Positions 35,472 to 42,989 of a DNA stretch of 64,000 nt are shown here, piece by piece. Location: positions 62,001-126,000 of the forward strand of contig NZ_KB893317.1 in the NCBI RefSeq assembly GCF_000374045.1. Direction: 5' to 3'. The stretch's first letter is position 1. Every line of letters begins with the position of its first letter. This DNA comes from Segetibacter koreensis DSM 18137. GTDB taxonomy: Bacteria; Bacteroidota; Bacteroidia; Chitinophagales; Chitinophagaceae. Under the pieces are notes generated by a model, which was not told the DNA's origin, ran no database searches, and saw nothing but the letters and a program-made list of their open reading frames with translations. The position numbers and the translations under genes are program-made.

Positions 35472-36734
35472 ATGACAGTAAAAATTCAACCCTCGACTCT
35501 GCATGGAAATATTTTTGCCCCTGCCAGCAAAAGCAGTATGCAGCGTGCATGTGCAGCAGCGCTACTTTGCGAGGGTGCATCAGAAATAATCAATCCCGGA
35601 AAAAGTAATGATGATCTTGCAGCATTAGACGTTATTCAAAAACTAGGTGCAAGAGTTGTCAAAAATGAAGATGGTTCTTTAACTATTCATAGTCAGGGCG
35701 TAGATCCTGTAGAAGATGAAATTAATTGCGGCGAAAGTGGTTTAGGTATCAGGATGTTTACTCCAATTGCTGCACTAAGCAGCAAGCCAATAACTATAAA
35801 TGGAACAGGTAGTTTGTTGACAAGGCCGATGCATTTCTTTGATGAAATTTTTCCTTTGCTAGGAATTGAAATTAAATCAAGGGAAGGTCGGTTGCCTTTG
35901 CAAATCAAAGGCCCGTTGCATCCGGCAAATATTGAAGTGGACGGATCATTAAGTTCACAATTTCTTACCGGTCTTTTAATGGCGTTTGGCGCATCTGTTA
36001 CTGAACCTGTTACTATCAAAGTAAATGCTTTGAAAAGTAAACCTTACATAGATCTTACACTAAAGGTGATGGAAAGCTTTGGCCGAAAAGTTACTCATAC
36101 AGATTATGAGTATTTTCATTTAGAACCACAGGCTATAAATTACGAACCACAGACTTACAGAGTAGAAGGTGATTGGAGCGGCGGTTCATTTTTGCTGGTC
36201 GCAGGTGCTATTGCGGGAAAAATTTCGGTAGAAGGATTAGATATTTCCTCCACACAGGCGGACAAAGCAATTCTGCAGGCTTTAAAGGATTCAGGATGTT
36301 TTTTATCAATTCAAAAAGAAGTTATTGAAATCGGGCCCGCCGCTTTAAAGGCATTCCATTTCGATGCCACAGACTGTCCTGACCTTTTTCCACCCTTAGT
36401 CGCTTTGGCTTCTTATTGCGATGGACAAACAATCATAAAAGGTGTAAGTCGACTTGCACATAAAGAAAGTAACAGAGGACTCACTTTGCAGGAAGAATTT
36501 GCAAAGATGGGCGTAGAGATAATTTTGCGGGGTGATGAAATGCTTGTAAAAGGAAGCTCGTTAAAAGGAGCTAACGTACACTCACGTCACGATCACCGCA
36601 TTGCAATGGCTTGCGCGGTTGCTGCCCTGAGATCAAATGGAGAAGTAGCGATTGAAGAGGCTAACGCAATTAATAAATCTTATCCTGATTTTTATGCGCA
36701 TTTAAAAAAACTTGGAGCGACAGTGTTACAATAA
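35472..36734 (+). CDS. aroA: EPSP synthase (3-phosphoshikimate 1-carboxyvinyltransferase)
   Basis: A 420-residue two-domain enzyme. PASKSSMQRACAAALL is the shikimate-3-phosphate site, GESGLGIRMF replaces the more usual NxGTxxR loop, and DHRIAMACAVAAL is near the C-terminus. It joins phosphoenolpyruvate to shikimate-3-phosphate. The loop GESGLGIRM differs from the E. coli type, where glyphosate sensitivity depends on this region. It shares the strand and spacing with aroB. Confidence 0.95.
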   Translation: MTVKIQPSTLHGNIFAPASKSSMQRACAAALLCEGASEIINPGKSNDDLAALDVIQKLGARVVKNEDGSLTIHSQGVDPVEDEINCGESGLGIRMFTPIAALSSKPITINGTGSLLTRPMHFFDEIFPLLGIEIKSREGRLPLQIKGPLHPANIEVDGSLSSQFLTGLLMAFGASVTEPVTIKVNALKSKPYIDLTLKVMESFGRKVTHTDYEYFHLEPQAINYEPQTYRVEGDWSGGSFLLVAGAIAGKISVEGLDISSTQADKAILQALKDSGCFLSIQKEVIEIGPAALKAFHFDATDCPDLFPPLVALASYCDGQTIIKGVSRLAHKESNRGLTLQEEFAKMGVEIILRGDEMLVKGSSLKGANVHSRHDHRIAMACAVAALRSNGEVAIEEANAINKSYPDFYAHLKKLGATVLQ

Positions 36735-36810
36735 GTATTGATTTTTTTGGAAGAGATTCAGGTTTAAGAGTTTTATTTTTTGTTGCCCATCAATAGTAAC
36801 AAATATTGAA

Positions 36811-36837
36811 CTTTGCTTGCGTCGCACTCTTGTACTG
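36811..36837 (-). repeat. Dispersed intergenic repeat, copy 3
   Basis: On the minus strand AGTACAAGAGTGCGACGCAA is nearly identical to the first 20 bases of copy 2. It lies in the 283-base gap between aroA and aroC, which otherwise holds no recognisable gene. Confidence 0.55.
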
Positions 36838-37017
36838 TTTGTTGGTATATGGGCCAAAGAAGACTAACGGTTATAAAAAGGGGAGTTATAAGATATGTTT
36901 TTTAAGGAATAACAATAGCCAATAGTTATTGTTATGATGATAGAAATCAAAAGAAGCTTTAATTGATTTGCTTGTTAGAATATTACAACTATTTAATAAT
37001 AAAATTATTTATCTATT

Positions 37018-38007
37018 TTGAACAGTTTTGGTCGCCTTTTTCGAGTCCATATTTTTGGTGAGTCCCACGGGGAAAGTGTCGGATTAACTATCGATGGATG
37101 TCCTGCAGGATTATCATTATCCGTCGATGATTTTATAGCAGACATAGAAAGGCGTAAAGGGGGTGCGAAAGGAACTACTCCACGAAAAGAAGACGATATA
37201 CCGATTTTTAAAAGTGGTTTATTTAACAATAAAACCACCGGTGCACCTATTACTATTCTGTTTGAAAATAACAATACTCGCAGCACTGACTATGCTAAAC
37301 AGAGAGCGTTTCCAAGGCCTGGCCACGCTGACTTTGTAGCGCATGAAAAATTTGGTGGAAACGAAGATTTCAGGGGTGGTGGACACTTTAGCGGTCGGTT
37401 AACTGTCTGCTTGGTCGCCGCAGGTGTGATAGCAAAAAAATTGCTAAACCAGGTTAAAGTTGAGGCCAATATAAAAGAAATTGGGGGTGAGGCTGATATA
37501 GAAAAAGGATTGCAAAAAGCCATTGATGCAAAAGATACCATTGGTGGTATTGTAGAGTGTACTGTAAATGGATTGCCTATAGGTTTGGGTGAGCCGTTTT
37601 TCGACTCGGTAGAATCTTATATTAGCCATGCAGTTTTTGCGATTCCGGCAGTTAGAGGAATTGAGTTTGGAACCGGTTTTGCGGCTGCAAAAATGTTTGG
37701 AAGTCTTCACAACGATGCTATTGAAAATGAAGAAGGTAAAACAAGAACAAATCATGCGGGAGGCGTTGTGGGTGGAATAACGAACGGAAATGAAATGATT
37801 TTCAGAATCGCAATAAAACCGACATCATCAACACCAAAAGAACAGCAAACGCTAAACTGGGAAACTAAAGAAGTGGAAACTTTTTCAGTAAAGGGAAGGC
37901 ACGATCTATGCATTGCACTAAGAGTTCCGGTAGTATTAGAAGCTGTAACAGCATTTGTTTTAGCCGATTTAATGATGCTGGAAAATCGAGTTAACCGTAT
38001 TGTATAA
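37018..38007 (+). CDS. aroC: Chorismate synthase (TTG start)
   Basis: A 329-residue FMN-dependent enzyme with FRVHIFGESHGESVG, the RRKGGAKGTTPRKE block (Arg-rich), GPG-equivalent FPRPGHADFV and HFSGRLTV. It removes phosphate from EPSP to form chorismate, completing the shikimate steps in this cluster. The only possible start that preserves the conserved MNSFGRLF beginning is TTG at 37018; an in-frame TAA lies 18 bases upstream. No shikimate kinase or dehydrogenase gene is present. Confidence 0.95.
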   Translation: MNSFGRLFRVHIFGESHGESVGLTIDGCPAGLSLSVDDFIADIERRKGGAKGTTPRKEDDIPIFKSGLFNNKTTGAPITILFENNNTRSTDYAKQRAFPRPGHADFVAHEKFGGNEDFRGGGHFSGRLTVCLVAAGVIAKKLLNQVKVEANIKEIGGEADIEKGLQKAIDAKDTIGGIVECTVNGLPIGLGEPFFDSVESYISHAVFAIPAVRGIEFGTGFAAAKMFGSLHNDAIENEEGKTRTNHAGGVVGGITNGNEMIFRIAIKPTSSTPKEQQTLNWETKEVETFSVKGRHDLCIALRVPVVLEAVTAFVLADLMMLENRVNRIV

Positions 38008-38024
38008 TTTTAAATTTAAGAAAC

Positions 38025-38351
38025 ATGAACGCTCCGGTTATTTATCATTTTACAACAGTGCAGGAATGGGAAGATGCACAGGATAAAGGAAGTTATACAC
38101 CTCCGTCCTATGAAAGAGAAGGCTTTATTCATTGTGCTACCGAAGAGCAGGTAGAAGGTGTGTTGGAAAAGCATTTTAAACAACATGAAAATCTTATAAA
38201 ACTTGTCATTGACCCTTTAAGACTTACCTCCAGCTTGCGGTATGATAAAGACAAAGAACAAAAACAGGAGTTTCCTCATATATATGGACCTTTAAACCTT
38301 CAAGCCGTAACAGAGATTGTTTTTTTAGATCCAATTTCTTCTGAAGGGTAA
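38025..38351 (+). CDS. DUF952 domain protein
   Basis: A 108-residue protein with the DUF952 pattern: IYHFTTVQEWEDAQ, then GFIHCATEEQV, and HIYGPLNLQAV near the end. The fold is similar to ADP-ribosyltransferase-like proteins, but the function is unknown. It is 17 bases after aroC and followed by a strong terminator, so it closes this transcription unit. Confidence 0.88.
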   Translation: MNAPVIYHFTTVQEWEDAQDKGSYTPPSYEREGFIHCATEEQVEGVLEKHFKQHENLIKLVIDPLRLTSSLRYDKDKEQKQEFPHIYGPLNLQAVTEIVFLDPISSEG

Positions 38352-38376
38352 AAACTTAAAAAATTTTTTTTAATAG

Positions 38377-38406
38377 GCGATCTCTAAATGTAGAGATCGC
38401 TTTTTT
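38377..38406 (+). terminator. Terminator after the aroC-DUF952 unit
   Basis: A perfect 10-bp stem (GCGATCTCTA and complement) with loop AATG, followed by six T. It starts 25 bases after the DUF952 stop. Confidence 0.92.
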
Positions 38407-38794
38407 ATTTTAATTACGGATGTATAGGAAAGGTTCTACACGATTGCAAAAGCCATAATTAACATTGATACTCCTTTTAGTGTATGAAAAGATAATGAAT
38501 CAATAAAGAGTCATTATCTACATTTCAATAGATATGATCATTAATTTTAAAAAAGAGGTGTAGTAAGTTTTCATTCTTACACTATAAATTTTTAAAATCC
38601 ATTTCAGCAGTTTTCTTAATAAGAATTATATTAACTCGCGATATCCTCTAGATAAATAAGAAGTAGTAAATTGTTTTGAAATAATTGAAGATACGTGTGG
38701 AAATAATTCGCCATGTCTTGATATAATATATTGTTTTTCAATGGCATCAATTTTATGTACATTGAGTTAATATTAACCAGAAAAAACTTTATCT
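38407..38794. other. AT-rich intergenic region, no gene seen
   Basis: This 388-base stretch has no coding frame with features and no strong hairpin. It should hold the promoter of the following DUF892 gene. Confidence 0.4.
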
Positions 38795-39700
38795 ATGGCA
38801 AAAGCAACAGGCAAAAAAGCAGCCGCAAAAGCAGCTCCTAAAAAGGCAGCAGCAAAAAAAGCAGCTGCACCAAATGTAAAAAAAGCGGCTGCAGCATCAC
38901 CGAAAAAAGCAGCTGCACCACAGCCTAAAAAAGCAGCTGCACCACAGCCTAAAAAAGTAGCTGCACCACAGCCTAAAAAAGCAGCAGCTACTAAAGTAGC
39001 GGCAAAAAAAGTAGCGCCTAAAAAAGCAGCACCCAAAAAAGCAGCAGCCAAGAAAGTAGCAGCAAGTTCTCCTGCCGATCAAAAAAGTTTGCTCCAAAAA
39101 TTATTTATTGATGGGCTTAAAGACATATATTGGGCGGAAAAACAACTTACAAAGTCTTTGCCTAAATTAATGAGAGCGGCAACTTCTGATCAGTTGAAGC
39201 AAGCTTTTGAAGAACACAGAGTAGTAACGGAACAACAGGTTGGAAGGGTTGAGCAGGTATTTCAACTTATAGGCGTAAAAGCAATAGCAAAAAAATGCGA
39301 AGCTATGGACGGGCTAACAAGAGAAGCAGATAATATTGTAGCTGAAACGCAAAAAGGTACAATGAGTCGCGATGCAGGGCTTATTTTAGCTGCTCAAAAA
39401 GTAGAACACTATGAGATAGCTTCTTATGGCGGGCTTGCCCAGTTGGCAGAAACTTTAGGTTTGCAGGAGGCAAAAGACCTTCTCGGACAGACTTTGCAGG
39501 AGGAAAAAGATACTGATGAACGGTTAACACAAATAGCTATTAGCAGCATTAACTTAGAAGCTGAAAAAGAAGAAGGACCCGTTCCTGTCCAGGAAGAAGA
39601 GAGAAATGAAGAGAATCAAGACAACCAAGAGAATCAACAGAATCAAGAAAACCAGGACAGCCAGGAAAGTCGGGAAAATCAAGAAGGTAATACTATCTAA
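38795..39700 (+). CDS. DUF892 (YciE-like ferritin fold) protein with histone-H1-like N-terminal tail
   Basis: A 301-residue protein in three parts. Residues 1-95 are almost only Ala, Lys, Pro and Val, with three repeats of PQPKKAAA, as in bacterial histone-H1-like tails that bind DNA. Residues 97-255 are a DUF892 four-helix domain (KLFIDGLKDIYWAEKQL; metal-ligand-like Glu and His at EEHRVVTEQQ and KVEHYEIASYGG). Residues 270-301 are a Gln/Glu/Asn-rich repeat (NQENQ). DUF892 proteins are stress-induced and may bind iron. The tail suggests DNA association, by analogy with Dps; this is inference. Confidence 0.85.
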   Translation: MAKATGKKAAAKAAPKKAAAKKAAAPNVKKAAAASPKKAAAPQPKKAAAPQPKKVAAPQPKKAAATKVAAKKVAPKKAAPKKAAAKKVAASSPADQKSLLQKLFIDGLKDIYWAEKQLTKSLPKLMRAATSDQLKQAFEEHRVVTEQQVGRVEQVFQLIGVKAIAKKCEAMDGLTREADNIVAETQKGTMSRDAGLILAAQKVEHYEIASYGGLAQLAETLGLQEAKDLLGQTLQEEKDTDERLTQIAISSINLEAEKEEGPVPVQEEERNEENQDNQENQQNQENQDSQESRENQEGNTI

Positions 39701-39721
39701 AGCCCTATCTAATTAATTCTT

Positions 39722-39755
39722 TTAAGTCAGGTTATTCATATCTGACTTTTTTTTT
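39722..39755 (+). terminator. Terminator after the DUF892 gene
   Basis: A 7-bp stem (AAGTCAG with CTGACTT) with an 11-base loop is followed by eight T. The rest of the gap to 39974 shows nothing clear. Confidence 0.75.
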
Positions 39756-39974
39756 GCCCTCCTCATACTATTAATTATTGAATAAAGGCTCTTCTTCCTG
39801 TGGTATTATATTCATCAATATGAAGTTGAGTATTGACTATTATAATAGGGCAAGCGTGGTTCTAAATATCCGAAAACTTACTTTTCTTTTCCAAAAGATG
39901 CTTGGTAAGAGGTTCAGTCGATAAAGATTGAAGTATTATTTATAATCTAACTTATGGCACGGATTTTTTCTTGT

Positions 39975-40007
39975 TATAATATTATATCATTTACCAATTC
40001 AAGGAGG
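39975..40007 (+). promoter_or_regulatory. TATAAT box and perfect Shine-Dalgarno before a small gene
   Basis: TATAAT at 39975-39980 and AAGGAGG at 40001-40007, five bases before ATG 40013. A full AAGGAGG is unusual among the starts in this window, which mostly lack any Shine-Dalgarno. Confidence 0.65.
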
Positions 40008-40012
40008 CTATT

Positions 40013-40231
40013 ATGACAGAAGATAAAAATAAACAGAACACAGGCAGAAATGAAAGCAATGCCGAAAGAGACCAGGACGAAGGAAGCATGAACAATGGTA
40101 CAATTGGTGGCAATATGAGAACAATGCGTAGCAGTAATGAGAAGGATAAAGTTGAATATTCTAATGATTCAAATAATGGAAGAGGCAACGCTATAAGCGG
40201 AGATACAGAGGCAAGTGAAAGTAATGGTTGA
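40013..40231 (+). CDS. Small hydrophilic protein of unknown function
   Basis: A 72-residue protein rich in Asn, Ser, Glu, Asp and Gly, with no hydrophobic core and probably disordered. I do not recognise the family. It has the best Shine-Dalgarno in the window (AAGGAGG, spacing 5). Its neighbours are a DUF892 stress-type protein and a CinA-like amidase, so a stress role is possible but not shown. Confidence 0.65.
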   Translation: MTEDKNKQNTGRNESNAERDQDEGSMNNGTIGGNMRTMRSSNEKDKVEYSNDSNNGRGNAISGDTEASESNG

Positions 40232-40392
40232 AAGCTTAAATGCACAAGGCAAGTAAATTAGGCTAGACATTTGGTTGATAGGACGATGAAAACGGGGAAA
40301 TACATAAGTGAATTGCATTTCGTAAAATGCGGACAATTATAAGAAGGTTTCTTGTCTGCATTTTATTTTTTAATGACGGTAATACAATAAAT

Positions 40393-40893
40393 ATGATATA
40401 TAGCGAGGATATAATTAACTCAATAAAAGACATTTTAATAGATAAAGAAGAAACGATTGCAGTGGCTGAGAGCGTAACATCAGGTCATTTGCAGGCTGCT
40501 TTTTCTGTGGGAATAGAAGCTTCAAAATATTTTCAGGGAGGTATTACAACATACAATCTTGGCCAGAAAGCGAGGCATTTAAATATGGACCCAATCTTTT
40601 GTAATAAACTAAATTGCGTGGCAGACAGAATTGCGGATACAATGGCAATTGAAGTAAGTAAAATGTTTTCAAGTGATTATGGTATCGGAATAACAGGATA
40701 TGCTTCTATTGTGCCGGAATGTGAAAAAGAAGGTCTTTTTGCTTTCTTCTCCATATCTTATAAGGGCGAAGTAGTTGTAAGCAAAAGAATGACTTCGGTT
40801 AATAAGCAGCCGTATGATGTACAACTTCATTATACAAACCAGGTCGTTCAAAAATTGTATGAATACTTAAGATCTAATAATATAAAAAATTAA
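40393..40893 (+). CDS. CinA C-terminal-type nicotinamide-nucleotide amidohydrolase
   Basis: A 166-residue stand-alone PncC-like domain: AVAESVTSGHLQAAFS, YFQGGITTYNLGQKARHLN, and GIGITGYASIVP. The family deamidates NMN. The usual N-terminal CinA domain is absent, as in stand-alone YgaD/PncC forms. An in-frame ATG at 40327 would add 22 residues not fitting the family; ATG 40393 is preferred. It is followed by a terminator. Confidence 0.85.
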   Translation: MIYSEDIINSIKDILIDKEETIAVAESVTSGHLQAAFSVGIEASKYFQGGITTYNLGQKARHLNMDPIFCNKLNCVADRIADTMAIEVSKMFSSDYGIGITGYASIVPECEKEGLFAFFSISYKGEVVVSKRMTSVNKQPYDVQLHYTNQVVQKLYEYLRSNNIKN

Positions 40894-40930
40894 AGGAATA
40901 CGGTTGGAATTTAGAAGAAGGGTGCAAAAT

Positions 40931-40964
40931 TAAAGGGGCAGAGAGTATAACCGCCCCTTTTCTA
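40931..40964. terminator. Terminator between convergent cinA-like and poly-Asp genes
   Basis: An 8-bp stem (AAAGGGGC with GCCCCTTT) with a 13-base loop is followed by T. It can serve both directions. Confidence 0.7.
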
Positions 40965-40973
40965 TTAAAGTTA

Positions 40974-41240
40974 TTAAATAACATCATCGTCTTCATCCTC
41001 ATCATCGTCGTCTAAATCCAAATCAAGGTCGTCATCAAGGTCGTCCGCTTCGATTACAGGATCTTCCACATCATCATCTACTTCATCAATATCTATATCG
41101 TCCACTTCCAGGTCATCATCGTCGTCATCGTCATCATCATCGTCATCATCCAATGATAGAGAAGAAGTTATAAAACCTTGATTAAAATCATAGCCAATCA
41201 GTGTAAGGTCCTCATTAATTGGGTTTGCTGGTATTGTCAT
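40974..41240 (-). CDS. Poly-aspartate acidic protein
   Basis: An 88-residue protein (from ATG 41240). After a 30-residue ordinary N-terminus (IPANPINEDLTLIGYDFNQG) come 13 consecutive Asp, then a Asp/Glu-rich tail with DIDIDEVDDD. By my count about half of all residues are Asp or Glu. The coding strand is a GAT/GAC tract, prone to slippage. The ordered N-terminus and a proper stop argue for a real gene. Function unknown; a calcium-binding or polycation-neutralising role is speculation. Confidence 0.6.
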   Translation of the reverse strand: MTIPANPINEDLTLIGYDFNQGFITSSLSLDDDDDDDDDDDDDLEVDDIDIDEVDDDVEDPVIEADDLDDDLDLDLDDDDEDEDDDVI

Positions 41241-41246
41241 TTTCAA

Positions 41247-41591
41247 AAGTTTAAGAGTGAATTATCGAAAGAATAATAATAAAATAATCGTAAAATCGTG
41301 CCATTCATTTGAGTGCAATTATATTCAATAACGGCGAATTTATAACAATAATAATGGTTTTTTTAGAAAAAAAACTTGCAAAAAAATCAACTCTATTGAT
41401 CAGAAAAAATCCAAAAAGTCTTGTAGACTATTTTCCTCGTTTGCTTTTTTTTACTTTGTAAATTAATATGTTTCTTAACTTTATAAGAGGCATGAAACTT
41501 TCAGTAATTACTTATCAAATATTGCTGTATTGCTGACTGTAACAGAAGATATTTTTAAAATGTTTTTAAAAGCAACTAAAAAATTAAAATT
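41247..41591. other. AT-rich intergenic region before ku, no gene seen
   Basis: A 345-base gap between the divergent poly-Asp gene and ku, with several A and T runs. No box of the exact TAnnTTTG type was found close to the ku start. Confidence 0.4.
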
Positions 41592-42368
41592 ATGAGATCC
41601 ATCTGGACAGGTGCGATAGGATTTGGCCTGGTAAATATACCGGTAAAAATGTACAGTGCTACAGAAAGAAGTGAGCTCAACCTCGACATGCTGGATAAAA
41701 ATGATTTATCCAGGATTAAATACCAGCGTATAAATGAAAAATCCGGAAAGCCTGTAGAGTGGGACTCTATTGTTAAGGGGTACAAGATGGAAGACAAATA
41801 TGTAATACTTGATGAGAAAGATTTTGAAGCAGCAAATGCAAAAAAGACAAAAACAATAGAGATTTCTGATTTTGTAAAAGAGGAAGAAATAGATAGCGTA
41901 TATTTTGAAACTCCGTATTACCTGGAGCCTGACAAAAGCGGAACTCGCGCATATGCTCTGTTAAGGGCCGCTCTGTTGAAAACAAAAAAAGTAGGTATTG
42001 CCACATTTGTAATGAGAAATAAAGAAGGCCTTGCTATTCTACGTCCCAGGGATAAAGTCATTATTTTAAACCGTATTCGCTTTGCAGAAGAAGTAAGAGA
42101 TTACTCAGAATTAAATCTTCCTGAAGAACCGGTAATTAAAAAAGCAGAGTTAGACATGGCCATTTCTCTTATTGACCAGCTTACTTCTAAATTCGATATT
42201 TCGGCCTTTAAAGATACTTATACTGAAGAGTTGATGAAAGTGATACAGGCTAAAGCCAAAGGTGCTAAACCTACAGCACCAAAAATGAAAGTAGTACATA
42301 GTGCAACAGAAGATTTAATGTCTCAGCTAAAAGCAAGTTTAAACACAAGAAAAAAGAAAGCTTCTTAA
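41592..42368 (+). CDS. ku: Ku homologue (non-homologous end joining)
   Basis: A 258-residue bacterial Ku with the family start [20 protein letters not shown] and the segment [19 protein letters not shown]. Ku homodimers bind DNA double-strand ends and recruit LigD. The C-terminal tail is Lys-rich (LNTRKKKAS). It is 4 bases before a LigD-phosphoesterase gene, which overlaps the ligase-polymerase gene by one base, so the three form an NHEJ operon. Confidence 0.95.
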   Translation: MRSIWTGAIGFGLVNIPVKMYSATERSELNLDMLDKNDLSRIKYQRINEKSGKPVEWDSIVKGYKMEDKYVILDEKDFEAANAKKTKTIEISDFVKEEEIDSVYFETPYYLEPDKSGTRAYALLRAALLKTKKVGIATFVMRNKEGLAILRPRDKVIILNRIRFAEEVRDYSELNLPEEPVIKKAELDMAISLIDQLTSKFDISAFKDTYTEELMKVIQAKAKGAKPTAPKMKVVHSATEDLMSQLKASLNTRKKKAS

Positions 42369-42371
42369 ATA

Positions 42372-42989
42372 ATGAGTTTAACTACTTATAATAAAAAAAG
42401 AGATTTCAAAAAAACGGCAGAACCTTCTGGTGATAAAAATAATCAGGCAGAAGATGAAAAATTAATTTTTGTTATTCAAAGGCATAAAGCATCTCACTTA
42501 CATTACGACTTTCGACTTGAGATGGACGGAGTTTTAAAAAGTTGGGCGGTGCCGAAAGGCCCAAGTCTCAATCCACAGGACAAACGTCTCGCCATGATGG
42601 TGGAAGACCACCCGTACGATTACAAAGATTTTGCAGGAGTGATACCCGAAGGAAATTATGGGGCCGGTATTGTAGAAATATGGGATAGCGGCACATATAC
42701 TTCTTTAGAGCAGAAAGAAAATGCTAAAGAGGATGAAAAACTGCTAAAGGCGGGGCTTGAGGCAGGAAACTTAAAGTTTGTTTTGCATGGCAAAAAGTTA
42801 AAAGGAGAGTTTGCACTTGTAAGGTTAAAAGACGATGAGTCCAAAAGTTGGCTTTTGATTAAACATAGAGATAAATTCGCGGTGGATGAAGCCTACAACA
42901 GCGAAGAGCAAACTCCTAAAAATTCCCCTATCAATAAATGGCTCTCTAAAAACAAGCCCGAAAAAGCACCCTCAAAAAAAAAGTCCTGA
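42372..42989 (+). CDS. Stand-alone LigD 3'-phosphoesterase domain
   Basis: A 205-residue protein corresponding to the LigD PE domain: QRHKASHLHYDFRLEMDG (metal-binding His/Asp), LKSWAVPKGPSLNP, PEGNYGAGIVEIWDSG and a C-terminal KSWLLIKH. It trims 3' phosphate and ribonucleotide ends. In many LigD proteins this domain is fused N-terminally to the ligase; here its TGA stop overlaps the ATG of the ligase-polymerase gene (TGATG), which suggests translational coupling. Confidence 0.92.
   Translation: MSLTTYNKKRDFKKTAEPSGDKNNQAEDEKLIFVIQRHKASHLHYDFRLEMDGVLKSWAVPKGPSLNPQDKRLAMMVEDHPYDYKDFAGVIPEGNYGAGIVEIWDSGTYTSLEQKENAKEDEKLLKAGLEAGNLKFVLHGKKLKGEFALVRLKDDESKSWLLIKHRDKFAVDEAYNSEEQTPKNSPINKWLSKNKPEKAPSKKKS

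Noticed and set aside
38857-39060. Long minus-strand frames opposite the AK-rich repeats
   Set aside because: These are shadows created by the repetitive GCA/AAA codons of the DUF892 protein on the plus strand.
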